Shown: positions 10,385-25,700, counted from the stretch's first letter. The stretch: 64,000 bases of DNA from Camarhynchus parvulus (GCF_901933205.1 NC_044572.1:89308965-89372964), one strand, 5' to 3'. Numbers and translations: made by a program. The notes: generated from the sequence alone by a model not told the origin.

Positions 10385-13300
10385 AGCAGGAAAGTCCATG
10401 AAGCACATACATCACAGTGCATTCAGCTGTCTTTCCACATAAAAGGAAAACTGAAGTACCATAGCAATAGGCAGTGTGGATTTGAAATTTTTAGTAATAA
10501 GACAATTTATCTGATAATATGATTTTATATTTTTGAAGATGTTAACATATATTTTAAATATTACAGATTCAGCTTTTATTATGATAAATACAACTATAAA
10601 TAAATAATAAAATGAATTGCAGATTTTTAAATTTCTCTATATTAATTGTATCCAAAAATAACTACTATCTGATATAAATTTGGGGTAACTGCATTAACTG
10701 CTTTACCTTTGAAGAAACATTGCATAGGGAGTGAGAGTTCAGAGTCCACTCATATCTATAACTCAAGTCTGTAGTTGGTGCAGCTGTAAGGTTGATTCAG
10801 AGCTTCAAAGACCCTCCTCTGCTTATGGCTTAAATCACACACATGTATGAAGAAGGACAATCTGACTGTGGGTTTTTGTCAAATAGGCCACCTCTGTCTT
10901 TTACTTCACTCACATCCTGAAAGCTCAGCAAGTCCTTAAATTCCTTGTTTAATTGAGGGCTCTGTACCATATGCTCACAAGTCAGTTTCACTCAGAAAAG
11001 TGACCAATATTATAGAAATGATAAATGGTTAGAAAGTCCTCAATGAAGATCATTTATCTTTTCACTTGCTAAGAGACTTTTCAGAAGATCCATTTCCAAG
11101 AAATACCTCTGCACCATGAAACTTGTTATGTCCATTTCAGTTAAGAGTCTTTTTTTGTTATTGTTTCCTCCACTGTTTTGGAAATTTTGCATAACTAAGT
11201 CAAAGATGAGGAGCCTGCCATGCAATGACAGGCCCAAAAATGTATTTTGTTCCATAAAAATATATATACTTTAAAATATTGAATTTCATTATTTCAGTAA
11301 GTTGACACAGATGTTTCCAAGAGCTTGCAAGTGAAGATTCTGAGCAATTGGGATTTAAAATTGAGGCATAAACTTAAGATAAATAATTTAAACAGAATTT
11401 CTAAAATTTTCTTCCTAAAATTAGACATATAATAAAAGGAGATTCCTGTACAGACGACAAGTTATACTCACATTAACAAATACTGCTTTTTCTCTTTTGT
11501 CACTTCATACACTGTTTCACTTAAGTTAAATAACTCCAATTGTATTTAATAACATTTTCTTGTATAAAAACGTGTTCATGAAATACATTATGATCAAATA
11601 AATACTTCCACTCTTCTTTGCATTTTAGAATAAGTTTCTCTTTATCAGATTTTCTGGACACTGTAAAATCACTATAATACCCCAAAGGCATGCGAACCTT
11701 CTTCCACAGAGATATGTGGTATTGGGGGTAGAAAAGGTAATTAAATCAACATGGAATTGGACATAGATCAGGATTAAATTTTTTAAAAACAAACCAAGTA
11801 CAAATAAATGAAACTCTTTATCTCTTCCTTTTCATATTAGCCAAACCATGCTTCATAATAAACATGGTTTATATAAGGCACGCTATGTAAATTCCCATGC
11901 TCCCCAGAACCATTGCAGGGAAACAGGGTCCTGTGGTTTTCTTCCCATAAACAATTATCAGCCTTTATGTCTTGTGACATGTGTCTCCTATTCTTTCTAT
12001 CCTCTATGAGCTGTTGAATGCTCTAGACATCTTTTCTGTTACTAACACAGACCTCTAAAGAACCTTGAATGGCTAGGACCAGAGCTATGACCAAGGCTTT
12101 TGCCAGACATGCAATTAGAGGGAGAAGGGGTAAGCAAAGGCAGTTACTTGGTTCTGCAAACCCAGTTTCCTGCCATTTCTTATCTCACCTAATTATTCAA
12201 ACATATCAAAAGGCAATCAAAGCAATTACCTGAAGTATCTGCATGCTTTTCTTAAAAATAAAGTTACTGTACACTTTCGAATTAGGCGGCTTAAGTTTTA
12301 AAAAACTTTGAGCAGAATCATGTAAATATGCTTTTGTGATGCACATGTCCTTACAAGAGCTTGGCTGGAGAGAAGGAACATGCTCTTATAAAATAGAGTT
12401 CTTGAAAATTGAAATTGCTTTGCTGAAGTGTGTAGAAATCAGAAAAAATGGTCTGTGGATTTGGTAGGAAAAAAACTACCTTTTCCACATAACTTTTGCT
12501 GAAAATCATCTGAAAACTGAATAATTCCATTTCTGTTAATAATCACATTTCTAATTACAAATTAAATTTAGAAAGGGAACAAGAACCAGAAAAACATTTC
12601 CTGAGAACTTAAAACTTGGTATTCTGTCAAATACAGTTACTTGAAAATGATAAGTGCCTTTGTTTCATCAGTCCCATGGCTCATCTGTTTTGAGAAGGTG
12701 TAGTGGTTCCCTTCTGTGATCTCAGTAGCTTCAGGTTTCCTTTGCAGAGCATGGAAGGTTCCTGATTATCATTCTATGTGTTCCTGGCCAAAGTGCCAGA
12801 CTTGCTAAGAGCATAGAACAACCTTACATGATACTTGCACTGGTTCTAACCCTTCAATCCCTTTCTAGGTGAGCCCTGAAAAAATGAATCCTTGGCTTTC
12901 TTTGTTTTTTATTCTGAGAAGGCAGCAGTCTCCTAAGCCACCCTCAGAGGTTTTTATCTTCACTGTGTTAATCTGTATGTAACTTCCTCAGGTATCACTG
13001 CAGGTCTAACACAGTATAACTATTTCTAGTCATACTCAATGAGCTTCTTAGTGTGCAGCATACTGGGATGTGAAAGCATTACTCAACAAATGCACTATAT
13101 GGAGTATCAATGTGGACTTTGCACAGCAAATACAGGGCTTCAAAAAGTTGAGGTTTCTGTACACTTCAAGCAGGCACCCTTCTTGATTATACATTGATTC
13201 CTAAAAGAAACTCTAGAAATCGTTTCTCATGGGCAATTAAACAAGGGATTGAATATAATGTGTCCAAGTCTACTTTGCCTGAAGGAGAGCTCCAGTTGAG

Positions 13301-13615
13301 CACTTCAAGCTCAGCTACCAGATCAACCTAAAGATAACTCAGGTCCTTCCATCCCCAGTACCTCAATCCCCTAATGCAGGACCTAACCCATTACCTTCAA
13401 GTCAATTTTGTGTAGAGGATGATTTCAACCACTGGGTGAAATGCTCTATTCTATATTCTAACTCGATGAATAAGACACTAATTCACATTCACCCAGCATA
13501 TATGCTGATACCTAGCAGAAGAAATACATGGGAACATGTCTGGTGAGACACAAACACATCTGTTAGTTTTTCTGAGGGAATATACCAGAATGTTGGAGTC
13601 ATAAAGGCTGTTTCT
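10385..13615. other. Anonymous A+T-rich DNA, about 3.2 kb
   Basis: No gene, RNA gene or repeat was recognised. The stretch from about 10480 to 10680 is especially A+T-rich. A minus-strand open frame at 11040-11255 has no recognisable content. Confidence 0.5.
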
Positions 13616-13671
13616 TGGTCAATATACTTGGTTTCATGAAAACCTGGTCAATATACTTGGTTTCATGAAAA
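13616..13671. repeat. Two-copy tandem duplication, 27 bp, period 29
   Basis: A 27-base segment starting 'tggtcaatatacttggtttc' occurs at 13616-13642 and again, without a mismatch, at 13645-13671, separated by CC. The identity of the copies suggests a recent slippage or repair event. Confidence 0.95.
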
Positions 13672-15960
13672 TCTATGATTGGATCACCAAGTGATATTGA
13701 AAGACCAACCAAGATTTTTGTTGGGTTTTTGATTGTGATTAACCTCACTGTTGTAGTCAGATAATGCAGAAACCAAGTATTGACACTTGTCTTGAAACGA
13801 GGGTCAATCACCTGTCAGCTACTCATTTCACAGGTCTTTCTTGGGAACTCTTGAGGAGATTTCAGTAAATTGATGCTGATAAATGGCCTATGGTATAGAG
13901 CAGTGATACCATGTCGATACAGGAAGCCACAATACCAAACTCCAGAAAGTTTTCCATAAAAAAAGAAGCCACTACCTTGCTCAGTGTGAAGAGGGTATCC
14001 TGCCTCAGCAATTCTCCCAGTCTACAGAGGCTTCTGTCAACACTGAAATTTGAGATTATGAAATTTCAATTTAAGTGTCTGCTCTTAGGAGGCTCTATTT
14101 AAAAGCCTATTCTATTGGCGCTAACCAATAGAAATATTGGTTTGTTTTATTTTCTTTATGAAAAATGAGAAAACCACTTTTTTTTTTTCCAGTATTTTGT
14201 TATGTCCCTTGTCCCTGATTTTCTGCAGGTCAGTGATGAAGTGAGTTTCTGATCATAAAAAGGCGTGAATTAATCTTACTAGTTGTCATTCCACATTTTC
14301 CTAGGAGACAAAATAGTGCCAACAAGACCTTCAGTCTTCAACTAGGCTCTATCCTGTTACAGACTAGTGAGAGCTGTTAACCAACAGATGCAGAAGGGCA
14401 AGAATAAACAGTTGTTACCCAAGAGTTTTGAACTACGTAGGTTCTGCTATGTCATGACAGATTCATGAGGCAGGAGGCAAAGTGAGATTTTAGGTTTTGT
14501 TAGCAGTTTAGTTGAGGTAAACGTGCCCTGTGGCAAGGATAACCTTCTGTGATGTGGTCTTGCTGATTCAGAGACACTTTAAAGACATTAAAAACAGTTT
14601 TCAGGGTGTAAGCGATCAGTGCTTTGTAAAAACTCAGCATACATTTTGATTTGTCTTGAGACCACCACCATAAAATCAAGATCCCCAAAGCTGCAGTCAT
14701 CTTTTGAATGTAGGCCAAATTTCCATAGGAGCAATCTGTTTGTGCTCTAGTGGTTTTGCCATACATTTCCTTACTTGCTATGTATCAGTATTGTTTCCCC
14801 AGGATTTTACTTCAAAACACCCAGACACTATGTCTGGAAGATTTTCACTGATACCAGTGATGAAACCACTGAATGGTCATTTGGATCAAGTCCTTAATGA
14901 AAAATATGAGTTTTGGTGCTGTTTGTAGACTCTATTGGAGAGGAAGGATGAGTAATATTTTTGAAAATAACAAATAAAATAAGATAAATTGTTGCCAATA
15001 TGTCAGGAAGTTGAAAAAATATACTTAATAGGTAGATTATATAAAGTGATTCACAGTACCAGGTCACTTACACATGGCTTGATTTATGGTTTTCGAAACA
15101 TTCTCATTCATTTTGAGGTTTAACATGCTCATCAGAATTACTTAAGCTAATCTGCTTGATTGCTGCTGTAGCAGCTCTTGGCTTGATGTCTGCTTAGTTT
15201 CAGACTTTGTATTCAACAGGCTCTCTTTTTGCCCTAGCAGTATGACTCACATACAGTACAAGGCAAATGCCAAGGTACTGCCAGTCACAAGAAACCCATA
15301 GAAATGGAAGTGAAGTATTTGGTAGTTTCTTTTTCTGACCACAGGGTGTTGATGGAAAGAAACAAGGCAGGACAATCATGCTGCTTTCACATTTTGCTCA
15401 AGTGCCAGGAGGCGGTTCTTTCACAGTCACTGCAATTGTTCCTGTTTAACATGGAAGCCTTAAGCCAGACATAATTAGACTTTTTCTTGACAAATCATTT
15501 GTGCAAAGTCTTGACAGGTTGAAAACTGAAACGGTTGTGCTGCATTCTTCAGGGTCTGAAACAGACAGGATTACAGAAAAATGAAAGCAAGTACTGTGAA
15601 AGCTATAACTTGCAGAAATATGTGCCTAGCACGAGTACAAAGTCTATGTCATGTTTGATCAAAACAATTAGACAGAATATTGTCTCGTGCTTTGCTGGTG
15701 TTATACTACAGTATATTAGTAATATATAAGGGCTGTATTTCACTAGATAAATTTTGTGCCAAATGAGATGCAAACAAACACACCAAAAATATAATATGCA
15801 CATATCTGATATTACTGCAGAGCAAAGTAAGTGTGTAAGTCTTACAATTTGAGCTCATGTAACAACTGAAAGCTTCTTCTAGTAAGATGAGCTATTGCAC
15901 TGGAAAAAGAAAAGCTCCATGCAACTGTTATTATATATTGTCAGTATACTCATGGAAATA
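13672..15960. other. Anonymous non-coding DNA, about 2.3 kb
   Basis: No gene or repeat was recognised. Open frames of 60 to 88 codons occur on both strands (for example 14500-14766 minus and 14704-14928 plus, which overlap) and look like chance. Confidence 0.5.
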
Positions 15961-16010
15961 TTCACAGAATTACAGAATCATTTAGGTTGGAAAAAAATCT
16001 TAATGATTTG
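15961..16010 (-). mobile_element. CR1 LINE 3'-tail scrap, minus strand
   Basis: The 50 bases begin 'ttcacagaattacagaatca', continue 'tttaggttgg' and end in 'aaaaaaatcttaatgatt'. This is the reverse complement of the CR1 3' terminus (gatgatctt...ccaacct...attctatgattctgtga). Only the last few tens of bases of the element are present, which is common for strongly 5'-truncated CR1. Confidence 0.85.
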
Positions 16011-16750
16011 CTATATCTGAGATATTAATATTCTTCCTATGGAAGCTAGTATTAGTAATAAGACTTGCTCAGTTATGTCATGGCACAGATGTAGACTTTT
16101 TGAAATATTTGCAAATTTTTTAATCACTACATAATAAACAAAATCCTCAAACATCTTAGTTCCTCCTTGTGTTTGCAAATATCATTATTTTCATGAAAAT
16201 GCATAATTGTAGCTAGGGTTTAACAGCAGATTTATAGTTATAATGAAGGGTTTTATGAAACATACTACAAGAAGCTCCTCAGTACATTAGAATGCAAATA
16301 ATTGAATCAGTGCTTTTCATAATGTATCCTGAACGTCTGGTGAAATACAACTACTGATTATTCCCGGTAACATTGTTTTGTGTTACTTCACAAAATGTAG
16401 CAATTTGTAATAAATCTGTTCAGTAAACTAGTTCGAAAACATTACACCAAAATTTTTCCACTTTCCAAGATCTTTTCCAAGGCATTATCAAGACCACTCT
16501 GTAAAATATAAATGTGGGAAAAATACATTCCACAGCTGCAGGTGCTCTTTCAGCTTTTTTATGGATGGAAAAAATTCTCTGAGAGATTGTCAAGTCTTAG
16601 CGTCATGTTCTACACAGAAAAACAATAAGATAGCACTTCCTCTTGTAATGAAATAAGTCATCAGCTGAAGCTTTCAAGTTGGTTTCAAATTTTGCAATTG
16701 CCTCATGATGGGGTTCTGGTGTACCATCATATATATGTGCAAAACCAAAA
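16011..16750. other. Anonymous non-coding DNA
   Basis: No gene or repeat was recognised. Two overlapping minus-strand open frames of 60 and 64 codons at about 16.6-16.87 kb have no recognisable content. Confidence 0.5.
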
Positions 16751-16776
16751 CCCAGTAAAGTTGCCCAGTAAAGTTG
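16751..16776. repeat. Perfect 13-bp tandem duplication
   Basis: CCCAGTAAAGTTG occurs twice head to tail at 16751-16763 and 16764-16776 with no mismatch. It is a simple replication-slippage duplication. Confidence 0.95.
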
Positions 16777-19700
16777 CATATACACCTGTTCAAATGTAAG
16801 TCATTTCCATCATAGACAGTACATGTGGATCCAAAAGATCGCAAAAGAAATGTTCTTGCAGAGGTCAAAATGCATGTGGAAATCCCAAGCCCCTGAATAT
16901 CTTCATGTTCTTTGTTCTTTCATCGACTATGTGGCAAGAGGGCACATTATGTCCTTCTTATGGCTTTCTTTAACAGACTGTATTAGTGACCATATTTCAA
17001 AATTACCTCAGCAACAGATAGAATTTCTTATACAACACTTAGAGATGAATAATGTCTCTGTAACTCATTTCATCTTTCTGTTGTCCTGTCCTCTATTGGT
17101 TCACCTTGTGGCTAAGGAATCATACTGAGTTGTGCCTATATACCTTTTATCTCACATGACTCTGGCTTAAACTCAATCATCTGCACTTCTTAAACATAAA
17201 CCAACTAATTCTCAAAAGATTATAGTTAATAATAAAAATTCAGGTAGCAACCCAAGTAAAATTATTTCTGCCATATACTTTAAGTCTTTTCCTTCTGCAG
17301 CTGTACAACAGTGAAATTCTTGTTCATATGAATTAATTTACCTTTGGCAGCTTGGAAATGTATTCTTTTAATTGCATTTTTACTGTAATCCAAACTTATT
17401 TAAGAGACCAAAAAAATTTTGCTAAATCTGTTTGACTCAGAACATATGCTTAAGTCTTTGTTGTAGCTCACTCAGGAGTGCTTTTGTGTGTGGCACAGAA
17501 TGGATTAATTAGATGTAGCAAAAAAGTAGTAATCGGTAAATTATTTGTGATAATATGTAATTTATTAAAGATTTACTTACAAAACACATGTTAAAAAGCA
17601 TTAGGACAATCTCTGCTTTATTATTTTAAGCAGCACTTTTCACTTTGATTGCAAGTAGTGACTTCTCAGCTTCAGAAGAGTTCTTATTTTTGCAGGACAA
17701 ATCCCTCCTGTACTTTTACTCTGAATGCTGCCCTCTTTTAGTTGTACTGCATTTCTAAACTTCAGTTCTGTAGAGTTTCACTTCCCTCTCCTCTTTCTAA
17801 TGTTTGTTAGCATGGCTGTTCTTAAACATATTGAATCATGGAAACAATGAAAGCAAGGGTGCCTATAGGCAGCTCAGTCATGTATGTCCATATGAAAGTT
17901 GCCAGCACACTGCCTGGGGGAAAGCAACCTTTCTGCCTTGAGATACCAAGGTATGCTCAGTATTTCCTAGGAGGAAATGTGTTTCTGTTTTAAGTACAAG
18001 AATGAAAAGAATAAGAAGAAATAATAATAATATTGAGCTCTGAGGATAGCATAGGGGTGTGTTTATAAACAAAGCCCCCGGTAAGATATTAGATCTCTAT
18101 TATTTAAGTCTGTGAAATATCCTCTAGCTTTAAAATACTGAAATATTTTTCATGTCTAATGATCAACATTGTGCCTCAGAGTGTCTGCCTACCTGGAGGG
18201 AGGTGTAACAGTTAGAATGGTCCTGTAAAAGGAAAAATAAGAGTAAAATCAAAGTAGCATTGTCTGGGGTTGCAATTAACAGTCAAATGATGTCTGTGCA
18301 TGAAGAGTCACTGGAAATGACACCTCCTTTCTTAAAGACATTGAGTGAATAGGAACAAATACAATGAATTCTGAACTGAGATATGGATATTCTCTTGGTA
18401 GTTTGTAATAGTTATGATTTTCTTGCCAATGTAGCAAAAGCTCAAACCAAATTGCTTGGATTAATAAAATATCACTTAAAAAGCTATTATGGGCTTGATT
18501 AATATAATTTTATTTATATTAGTGAAATCCAGTCTTTTTAAAAAAATTAAGCTCCTCTCAAAAATAGCCAGGCAAACACACATATGGCCATAGCCACTGT
18601 TGGAGACAAAAAAATGTCATGTTCTGGTACGGTCTGGCACAAACAGCTGCTGCCACTCTTCTGTTGAGCAAAGCACCTGTGGATGCTGAATACCAGCACA
18701 CAAATCCCTGGGTTACAGCCCTATTCATGTCCTTTTCCCTCCTCTGCAGCCAGTTAATTCTGTGTGCTATAAAGTTCCTCTGCCATTAACCTGCTGGCCC
18801 TGTGCAACAATGGTACAGCAAGAGGAATGATCTTCATTCCTTAGAAAGCTGCCTGAAGTCTCATTTCTGTCTTCTATCACAGCTCACTGTAGGTAGTCTG
18901 AACTGGTGCTAAAACTTAGCTGAGAAAAATTGGCTCTCAGTGATATTCACTCATTGTATTATCTTTTATTTTTATGTGCCCAGTGTTAAAGAAAACTTCC
19001 TTTCATGTAAAATAGTGATATGGTTAATGTGAATGAAGAAGGATGGAAACAGACAGCAAGAGTGAAAAGAAGTAAAGGAAATTATGTTGTTTGAAATACA
19101 ACCCAGTAAATGTGTATACTTAAACCCAGTGTTGCATGAAGACTCATCTGATTTTTCTCATAAGTAAGCTTAGGAAAATAAAGACATAAATAAATATGAA
19201 ATTTTTCTTTATATACTACAGTCACCAAGTAGAAGGCAATTTTTCAAAAACAATATGAACACCTTTGTAAATACAGACAAAATACCTTGAAATTAATTGG
19301 GATGACAGGAACAAATTTCTGTTGATTCCAATGGATTTAGGATTAAGCCCTAAACAACAGATTTGAGAGGACATTCCAAAATAAATAGGAGTGTGAAACT
19401 CCATGCTTGAGAGTGGGGAAAAATAGCCAATGAATCAATCATCTCTGGTTCTGGTGATGTACAGCTCCCTTAATAAATGCTGATGGCAGTACCGGCGCAC
19501 GCTGGGGAATGGGTAACACCAGGTATCCATGGTGCAAGCCAGCAGGAATGTCAAGACAGCAGAATGCAGTGCTCAAGAGTAAAGGAAATGTTGAGAGATA
19601 TGAGTACTTTTGCTGGAAGGAGAGCATTCAGTTTCCCATAAAAACACATGAGAAACTGTCTCAAATCCAATTCACTGAGAATACTGAGAGAACAAATTGA

Positions 19701-22700
19701 CTTTGCACCATACTGTAACTATCTCCTGACTATAGCGTCATTGGAATAAATTAATTTTATTAAAACTATTTCTACAGTCAGTAAAAATGTAAAGAGAGGA
19801 TCTTATCTCCATGAGTGTCCCAACAATTCTACAGTACCTGAATAAAACAGGGAAGATGTTACTTAGGAGATGACAGATGAAAATACAAATTTTGAATTAT
19901 GTCTGGAAACCACAGGAACCTTCAGAGGTCTGGGACAGTCTGGTGAGAATAATATCACCACAGCCAAGCACCCACAGGAGAGCCCAGCTTTTTCAAGCAG
20001 TCAGTGTAGAATAAATTTGACAATTCGATCTACAAGTGATAACAGCAATGTCTGGGTGATAGAAGGAAAGATATACATTGTGATTTACAAAGATGTGCGC
20101 AGCCTTCTAACAGAGACAAGAGGGCAGAACAGACTTCAGAGAAAGAAGAAAATACTTTTTTCAGCAGAAACAATAGAAAAAATTAAGGGAAGACAACAGC
20201 CTTAGAAACAGTAGAAAGTCTACCTAATAAAGCAGCAGTATGTTAATTGCCATTTATGTGAGGAAACATTTCCATAAATGAAATGGAGTGGAAATAAAAT
20301 GGGAATGCTCTCTTGTGGTAATAAGTTGCACTGGTCCCTTGCACACAGTACCGGAGTGATTAATTTTGACTAATTTGAGATGTAAAATTGGAAAGAAAAA
20401 TGAATATGTCTATGGCCATATATCATGTGGCTGTGACAGTTGGACTGCCTGGGAGCCAGAAGATTCCAGCAGAGGTCTAGTGTCCCAGAATTCCCATCAT
20501 TATGATGTGCTGAACCAAAGATGGGGAATTCCTGCTCAACACAAAATGCAAGAAACATTGTGATTAAGTTTTTGTGGTCCTTCCTCATGCTCCCTGCTTT
20601 ATCTGAACTCATTCTCTGCTAATTAATTTTCTTCCAAACCTGACACAAAGTCAAACATTAAGAAAGCAAATCACACAGTTGTATCGATGACAGAAAACAA
20701 ATCAGAGCAGGGTGTATTCTGTGTTCTGTAGCTCAACTCTGTCCTCTGCAGCAGCTCATATATCTGACTGCCAGGGAAATTAAATATGGAGATCCTTAGG
20801 GCTGCTAATGACAAGAAAAATTGCCTTCTCATAGCTCCTGCAGAAAAATTACTAGCCAAAATTAGAACTATCTTCTCAGCCTCAAGTCTGCAAATATAAC
20901 AAAATATTGTTGTTAAAATAAATAAACAGTGTTGGACTGGTTTAAAATCATGATATGCGTCGTCTATCATTATGCATCGCCAAGCAATTGGGCAAGAGTA
21001 AAATCAATAGTGTCCAAGGCTCTCTCAGACAAAAATATGTTTGAAAGAAATTAATACATCTAAAATTTTTTCTAGTTGAATATGTTTGGTTAACATATTT
21101 ATTAGCCAGTTAATATTAACTGATGAGAGTATAGACATCTATTGATATGATCAGTAGTGATGCAGTGAATGGTTGCATAATCAGTGTGATTAGCCTTTGA
21201 TAAACTGCTATACTTCTCCAATCTTTTAGCCAGTGGCTTACTCAACCTATATACTGCCTCTTATAAACACTCCAATCTGAAACAATTTCAGGAAAAATAT
21301 TATTCCCAGGGTAGTGGCCCAGTTTGCATTGCTTCTTCCAAAGAGTTTTCTGAAAGGCATCCCCTGAGCTTACGGCAGTCTGCTTGCAACATTTCAATTG
21401 TTTTATTTCTTCTTTTTTTTCCTTTCTTTGTTGTTGCTCTGAATTAAACTCTATTGGAGACTGCAGCATTTCATATTATAACAATGCCTGTCAGGAGTTC
21501 TTTACTGTGCATGATAAAATGTAAACTCTTTAATTAGCTTTTTTTTTGGTAATAAACAGTGGAAACTACTTTAGCATCTTAATCAGTAGAGTTTAAAAGT
21601 TATTTTGCATTTTACTTGCCTCTGTTGCTCTTCTTTGGTATGCTCTATTACTCTGTTGAAAACTTCATTTTCAGTTTATCCCATTTCTGATGAGCAATAT
21701 GTTTGTTATTTTTAACTAAAACCAAATATTTTATTAAAAGTCTCCTAACATATCTCACACACTTTGACAGAAAACATTTGGAAGCACATTACTTACTCTA
21801 AGGTGAGTTTGCTGGAAACAAGTTGCTCTAATTTAACCCAACAGTGACAGTGAGATATAACAAGATACCCAAGATATGCCAAAAAGAAGCATTTACAAAG
21901 TGGATTGCTGGCTGCTGAACAGTATCAGACATGGCTGTCTTACCCACAGTTTTAGTAAACTGACCTTGTTTTACTATCAATGGGATTTGGAACACAGCTA
22001 CACTGGTTTTTCATGCCACCACCCAAAGCAGCAATATGGCGCTAAATACATGGTTCCCAAGGAGGAAAGGTCAAAATAAAAAGGGCTTGGAAGAGCTCAC
22101 ACCCTAGATATTTTTTGGACAAGCATTTTTTAATAGCTTTTATTCCCCCTTCATTTCCAGGCTTGAGCAATAAGAAAAGGATCTGAGACTGCTATACGTG
22201 TTGTGCTTTACATATAGTTGTGCTGTCTCCAACAATCAGCTGTTTAGCTGCTGAGATCCATGAGTTGCAGAAGCCCACAGTGGGAACAATGCACCTCAAG
22301 ATGCTCCTCCAACAGCCTGCTGGGCAGACAGGAAGCTGCAGCTGTGCCCTGGCCTGCAGCTGCCTCAGAGACAGCTGTGGTACAGCCTTGTCTGTCTTTT
22401 TCCTGTGCTGTCTGAATGCCTGTTGAGCAGGAGACAACTGGGGTAGAGTAACAACTTCTATTTCATTTCATGGCTTACAGAGAGACGTCAAAAATCTGAT
22501 GCCAAATTAAAAATATTGAAAATATTTAAAATAAAATTACTTATTTTGGATTCTCATTTCTTATGCTCTGCTACCCAAAGCACCCGGAAGTATGACGGCA
22601 TTTATAGGTAGGAGGGGTTTTTTGTTAGTTTGGGGTTTTGTTTTTGGTTTGCTTTGGCATTTCTTTGAGCTTTTTCTTCTTTTTTTTTTTTAATTACTGT

Positions 22701-25700
22701 GTGTAATATGAAGCCTTTGGTGCCTCTTGAGGGCTATCTTAAAAAGCCGAGCAGAAATCAAGTTCATTATTCAGGCCTTCTGCAACTGACAATTGAAGAA
22801 TTACAGTTGAGAAGGGATGTTCTTTCATGAAATGTATGATAGTATGTTTGCATTTGAAAGTGGGAAATGATCCTCACCAAGTTCATCTCATATGAATTAG
22901 GCTATCTCTAATTCCTGCAGTGTTGGACAGCATGAAGACTAGGAGATCATACGAAAGAGACTCCCTAGATCTGTAGCAGCACCACTGTGTCATTTAATAC
23001 TCCAAAAGATTTAATATTAAACGTTTTGGAATTGTATATTCTTTTTGAAGAGATTATATTATTCATTTATATCTTGAATATTGTTGAGATAACAAAGGCA
23101 AGTTTTTCTACTAAATATAAAAATTGCTACTTGCTAAGCCAGAAAGCATTTTTTTACTAAGGGTTAATCAGTAACCAAATGTTCCTTGTCTGTGATATAA
23201 CAAATATCTCGGCTTTATATCTACCTGTTCACCTAAGGATTATGTTCTACTGTGTGACGTTACTCCAATGTTGAACCAAATAAAAACAAACAAAATATTG
23301 AACAAACAAAATATTTTTGAGAATATTATTTCAAATAGAGAGTTAAAATTACCATATCTACAAAAATGCTGATATGTTGTCATAACACTAGTTCTGCTAT
23401 CTACTCTATCTACATTATAATCCAGTTTTTAATTAGATGGTAAGATCCCAATTATTTGTTTTCATTTAAAAAAGGACCTAGCAAAAGCCAAGACTTTGCC
23501 AAGCATTCTGCTTCCCATCAAATTCTTTCTTTTCAAATGGGTGTATCTACTGGAATACATAGTGAACTAAACAAAAGGTCATCAGAATTCCCCAAATTGT
23601 TTTGGCTGAAACTGTCCAAAATCATTCAGTCTGAACCAAATATTTATATGGATACTTTCAGTCTGAAAATACAGAGTCAAGAAATTTAAAGATACCTAGT
23701 ATCTGGAAGGCTTTTCTCTCAGCCTATATTAATAAGCAGTGATACATTTGTCTTTGTATTAACCAGGACTTGACTGTCAGGAAAAATAACCAATTCAAAA
23801 TATGGGGTTAAAAAATGAACACCATCTCAAACCTTTACTCAGAAATCCGTCAAAAGGGAAGTGGAACTGAACTCTCTAGTGTTCCATTTTTCCTAGTCCC
23901 AAAATGAGCTTCTTAATTTTAGGTTTAACTGTGATCTGTGGCTTCATCGAGAGCACTTGCTGTTTAGCTGTTTTCACTCGTCAGTGGGAGCATGTAGCAT
24001 GCAGGCACTAGACATAGGTTATTTGGTTATTCAGAGTTAGACATACTTGCCATTCCTAAAATATTCTTCAATGGAAGTTTTGTTTGCTTTTTTTCCTGAG
24101 GCTTTCATTCTTGCCCTTCAAATTGGCATTTGACTCTCGTAGCTCCTACTACCTTCAGTTTAGAGTGGCTCCTTCTCCCAGGAATGTTTAGTATTGGCCC
24201 AGAATTTGATACATTTACAGTTTTAACATGCCCCCCCCCAATTCATGATATTGTCCTTTTTAGCAGGTGTGTCTCCCAAACACAACTAAGCAACACATTT
24301 CAGACAATTAACATTGTCTGTTAATTGTCTATTCAACTCCTCTTCACCCTGCTTCATTTCAACACAGCTGTCCCAGAGAGCTAGGGCAAAGGAGGTAGAC
24401 TGATTTCTTATTTTGTTCTGAGATTTCATGTGTAAATCTTGGTTTAAGTCTCTAAATACAGACCCAGAAGGGTTATTTCCACCGGAGCTTTAGCATGAGC
24501 TTCTGAAAATATACATTGCTGTATTCTTCCTCCCTTTCCCAACTCTCCAAGGAGAAATATGAGTAGCCATTGTCTCTAGAACCATGATAGTGTTCTAAAA
24601 ATAATAACCCCTTCCAGACATGTGCTCGAGACATAAGCAAGGAGACACTGATACCCTGAGATAAATCTTTACATCTCTTATCATGCTTACAGCATCGTCT
24701 TGACAAACTCCCTTCCTGTAGTCCAACTACCCAAAGGTGACAGAGAGCCATTTTGTGTCAGCAGGGCTTGCACAAAGCGGGACCCTTCACTTGAGTAATT
24801 TGTCAGTTTTAAGGATAAAGACAGTGTTTTGTTTTATTAAAGACCATAATATTATTCTGAGTTTTATATTTCCTTCATTTACAGATGAAAACTATAATTC
24901 ATTCCTTATGCGAATGTGAATTTTAATTTCATAGCAATTGTTTTTGAAATAGCTACAATTCATTTTCTTTGTCTCTCGGTTCAATATTTCTTGCAGCTTT
25001 CAAGATACACAGTTATTGTCAGGGAAGGGACCGTGAGTCAGCGAGAAATTTGAGGTAGATATTGTTCTTACAGCAAGCATGCCAAAAAACATCCAAGGAA
25101 ATCTGAAATTCTAGTTTATTTTAGCTCAGACTAAAACAATGGACCTTTATAAAGGGACAAGTGAGGCCTGCTTAAGTAAGACAATAAAAGTAAGAGAATA
25201 CAAAAATAAATCTTTCTTTGCCCGCTGTATCCTTGCTTTTTTCCAGCCTTGCTCTGAATTAAACAACTTTCAAGTGTTTCTTGAACCAAACTCAATGCAA
25301 TAATCTCTTGCAAAAAAGGGAGTTTTCTTTGGGTTTTTTTCTTTTCTAAATTTTTTCTATTTTTTTTTCCTGTATTCTTCTTGTTTCTTTGACCCTGATC
25401 TCCTCAGGAACTGCTGCTCCTGCTGAAACCTCTCTGCTTGTTGGGTTTCTCACGCTGCTTGCCCCACAGGTTTCATCACTGCTTTTCCCATCTATAGACA
25501 CTCATTGCTCTCAGGTAAGACACAGAAGGGAAGCCCTTGACCCAGAGCATTCTCTCTTATTCATGTGTTACTGAAGACTAGCTGAATATCAGCTTGCCCC
25601 TGCTGCTGGCCATTGTGCTTGTTAGAGAGCAAAACACAAAAAAAGTAATGAACAAACATGGCACATTGTCGCATCTGTTCTCTTCCTCTCCAAATTCCAT

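Noticed and set aside
9925..10522. Four overlapping frames coding Gly-Lys-Gly-Arg-Glu or Pro-Ser-Leu-Pro-Phe repeats
   Set aside because: They are translations of the (TCCCT)n microsatellite in different frames.
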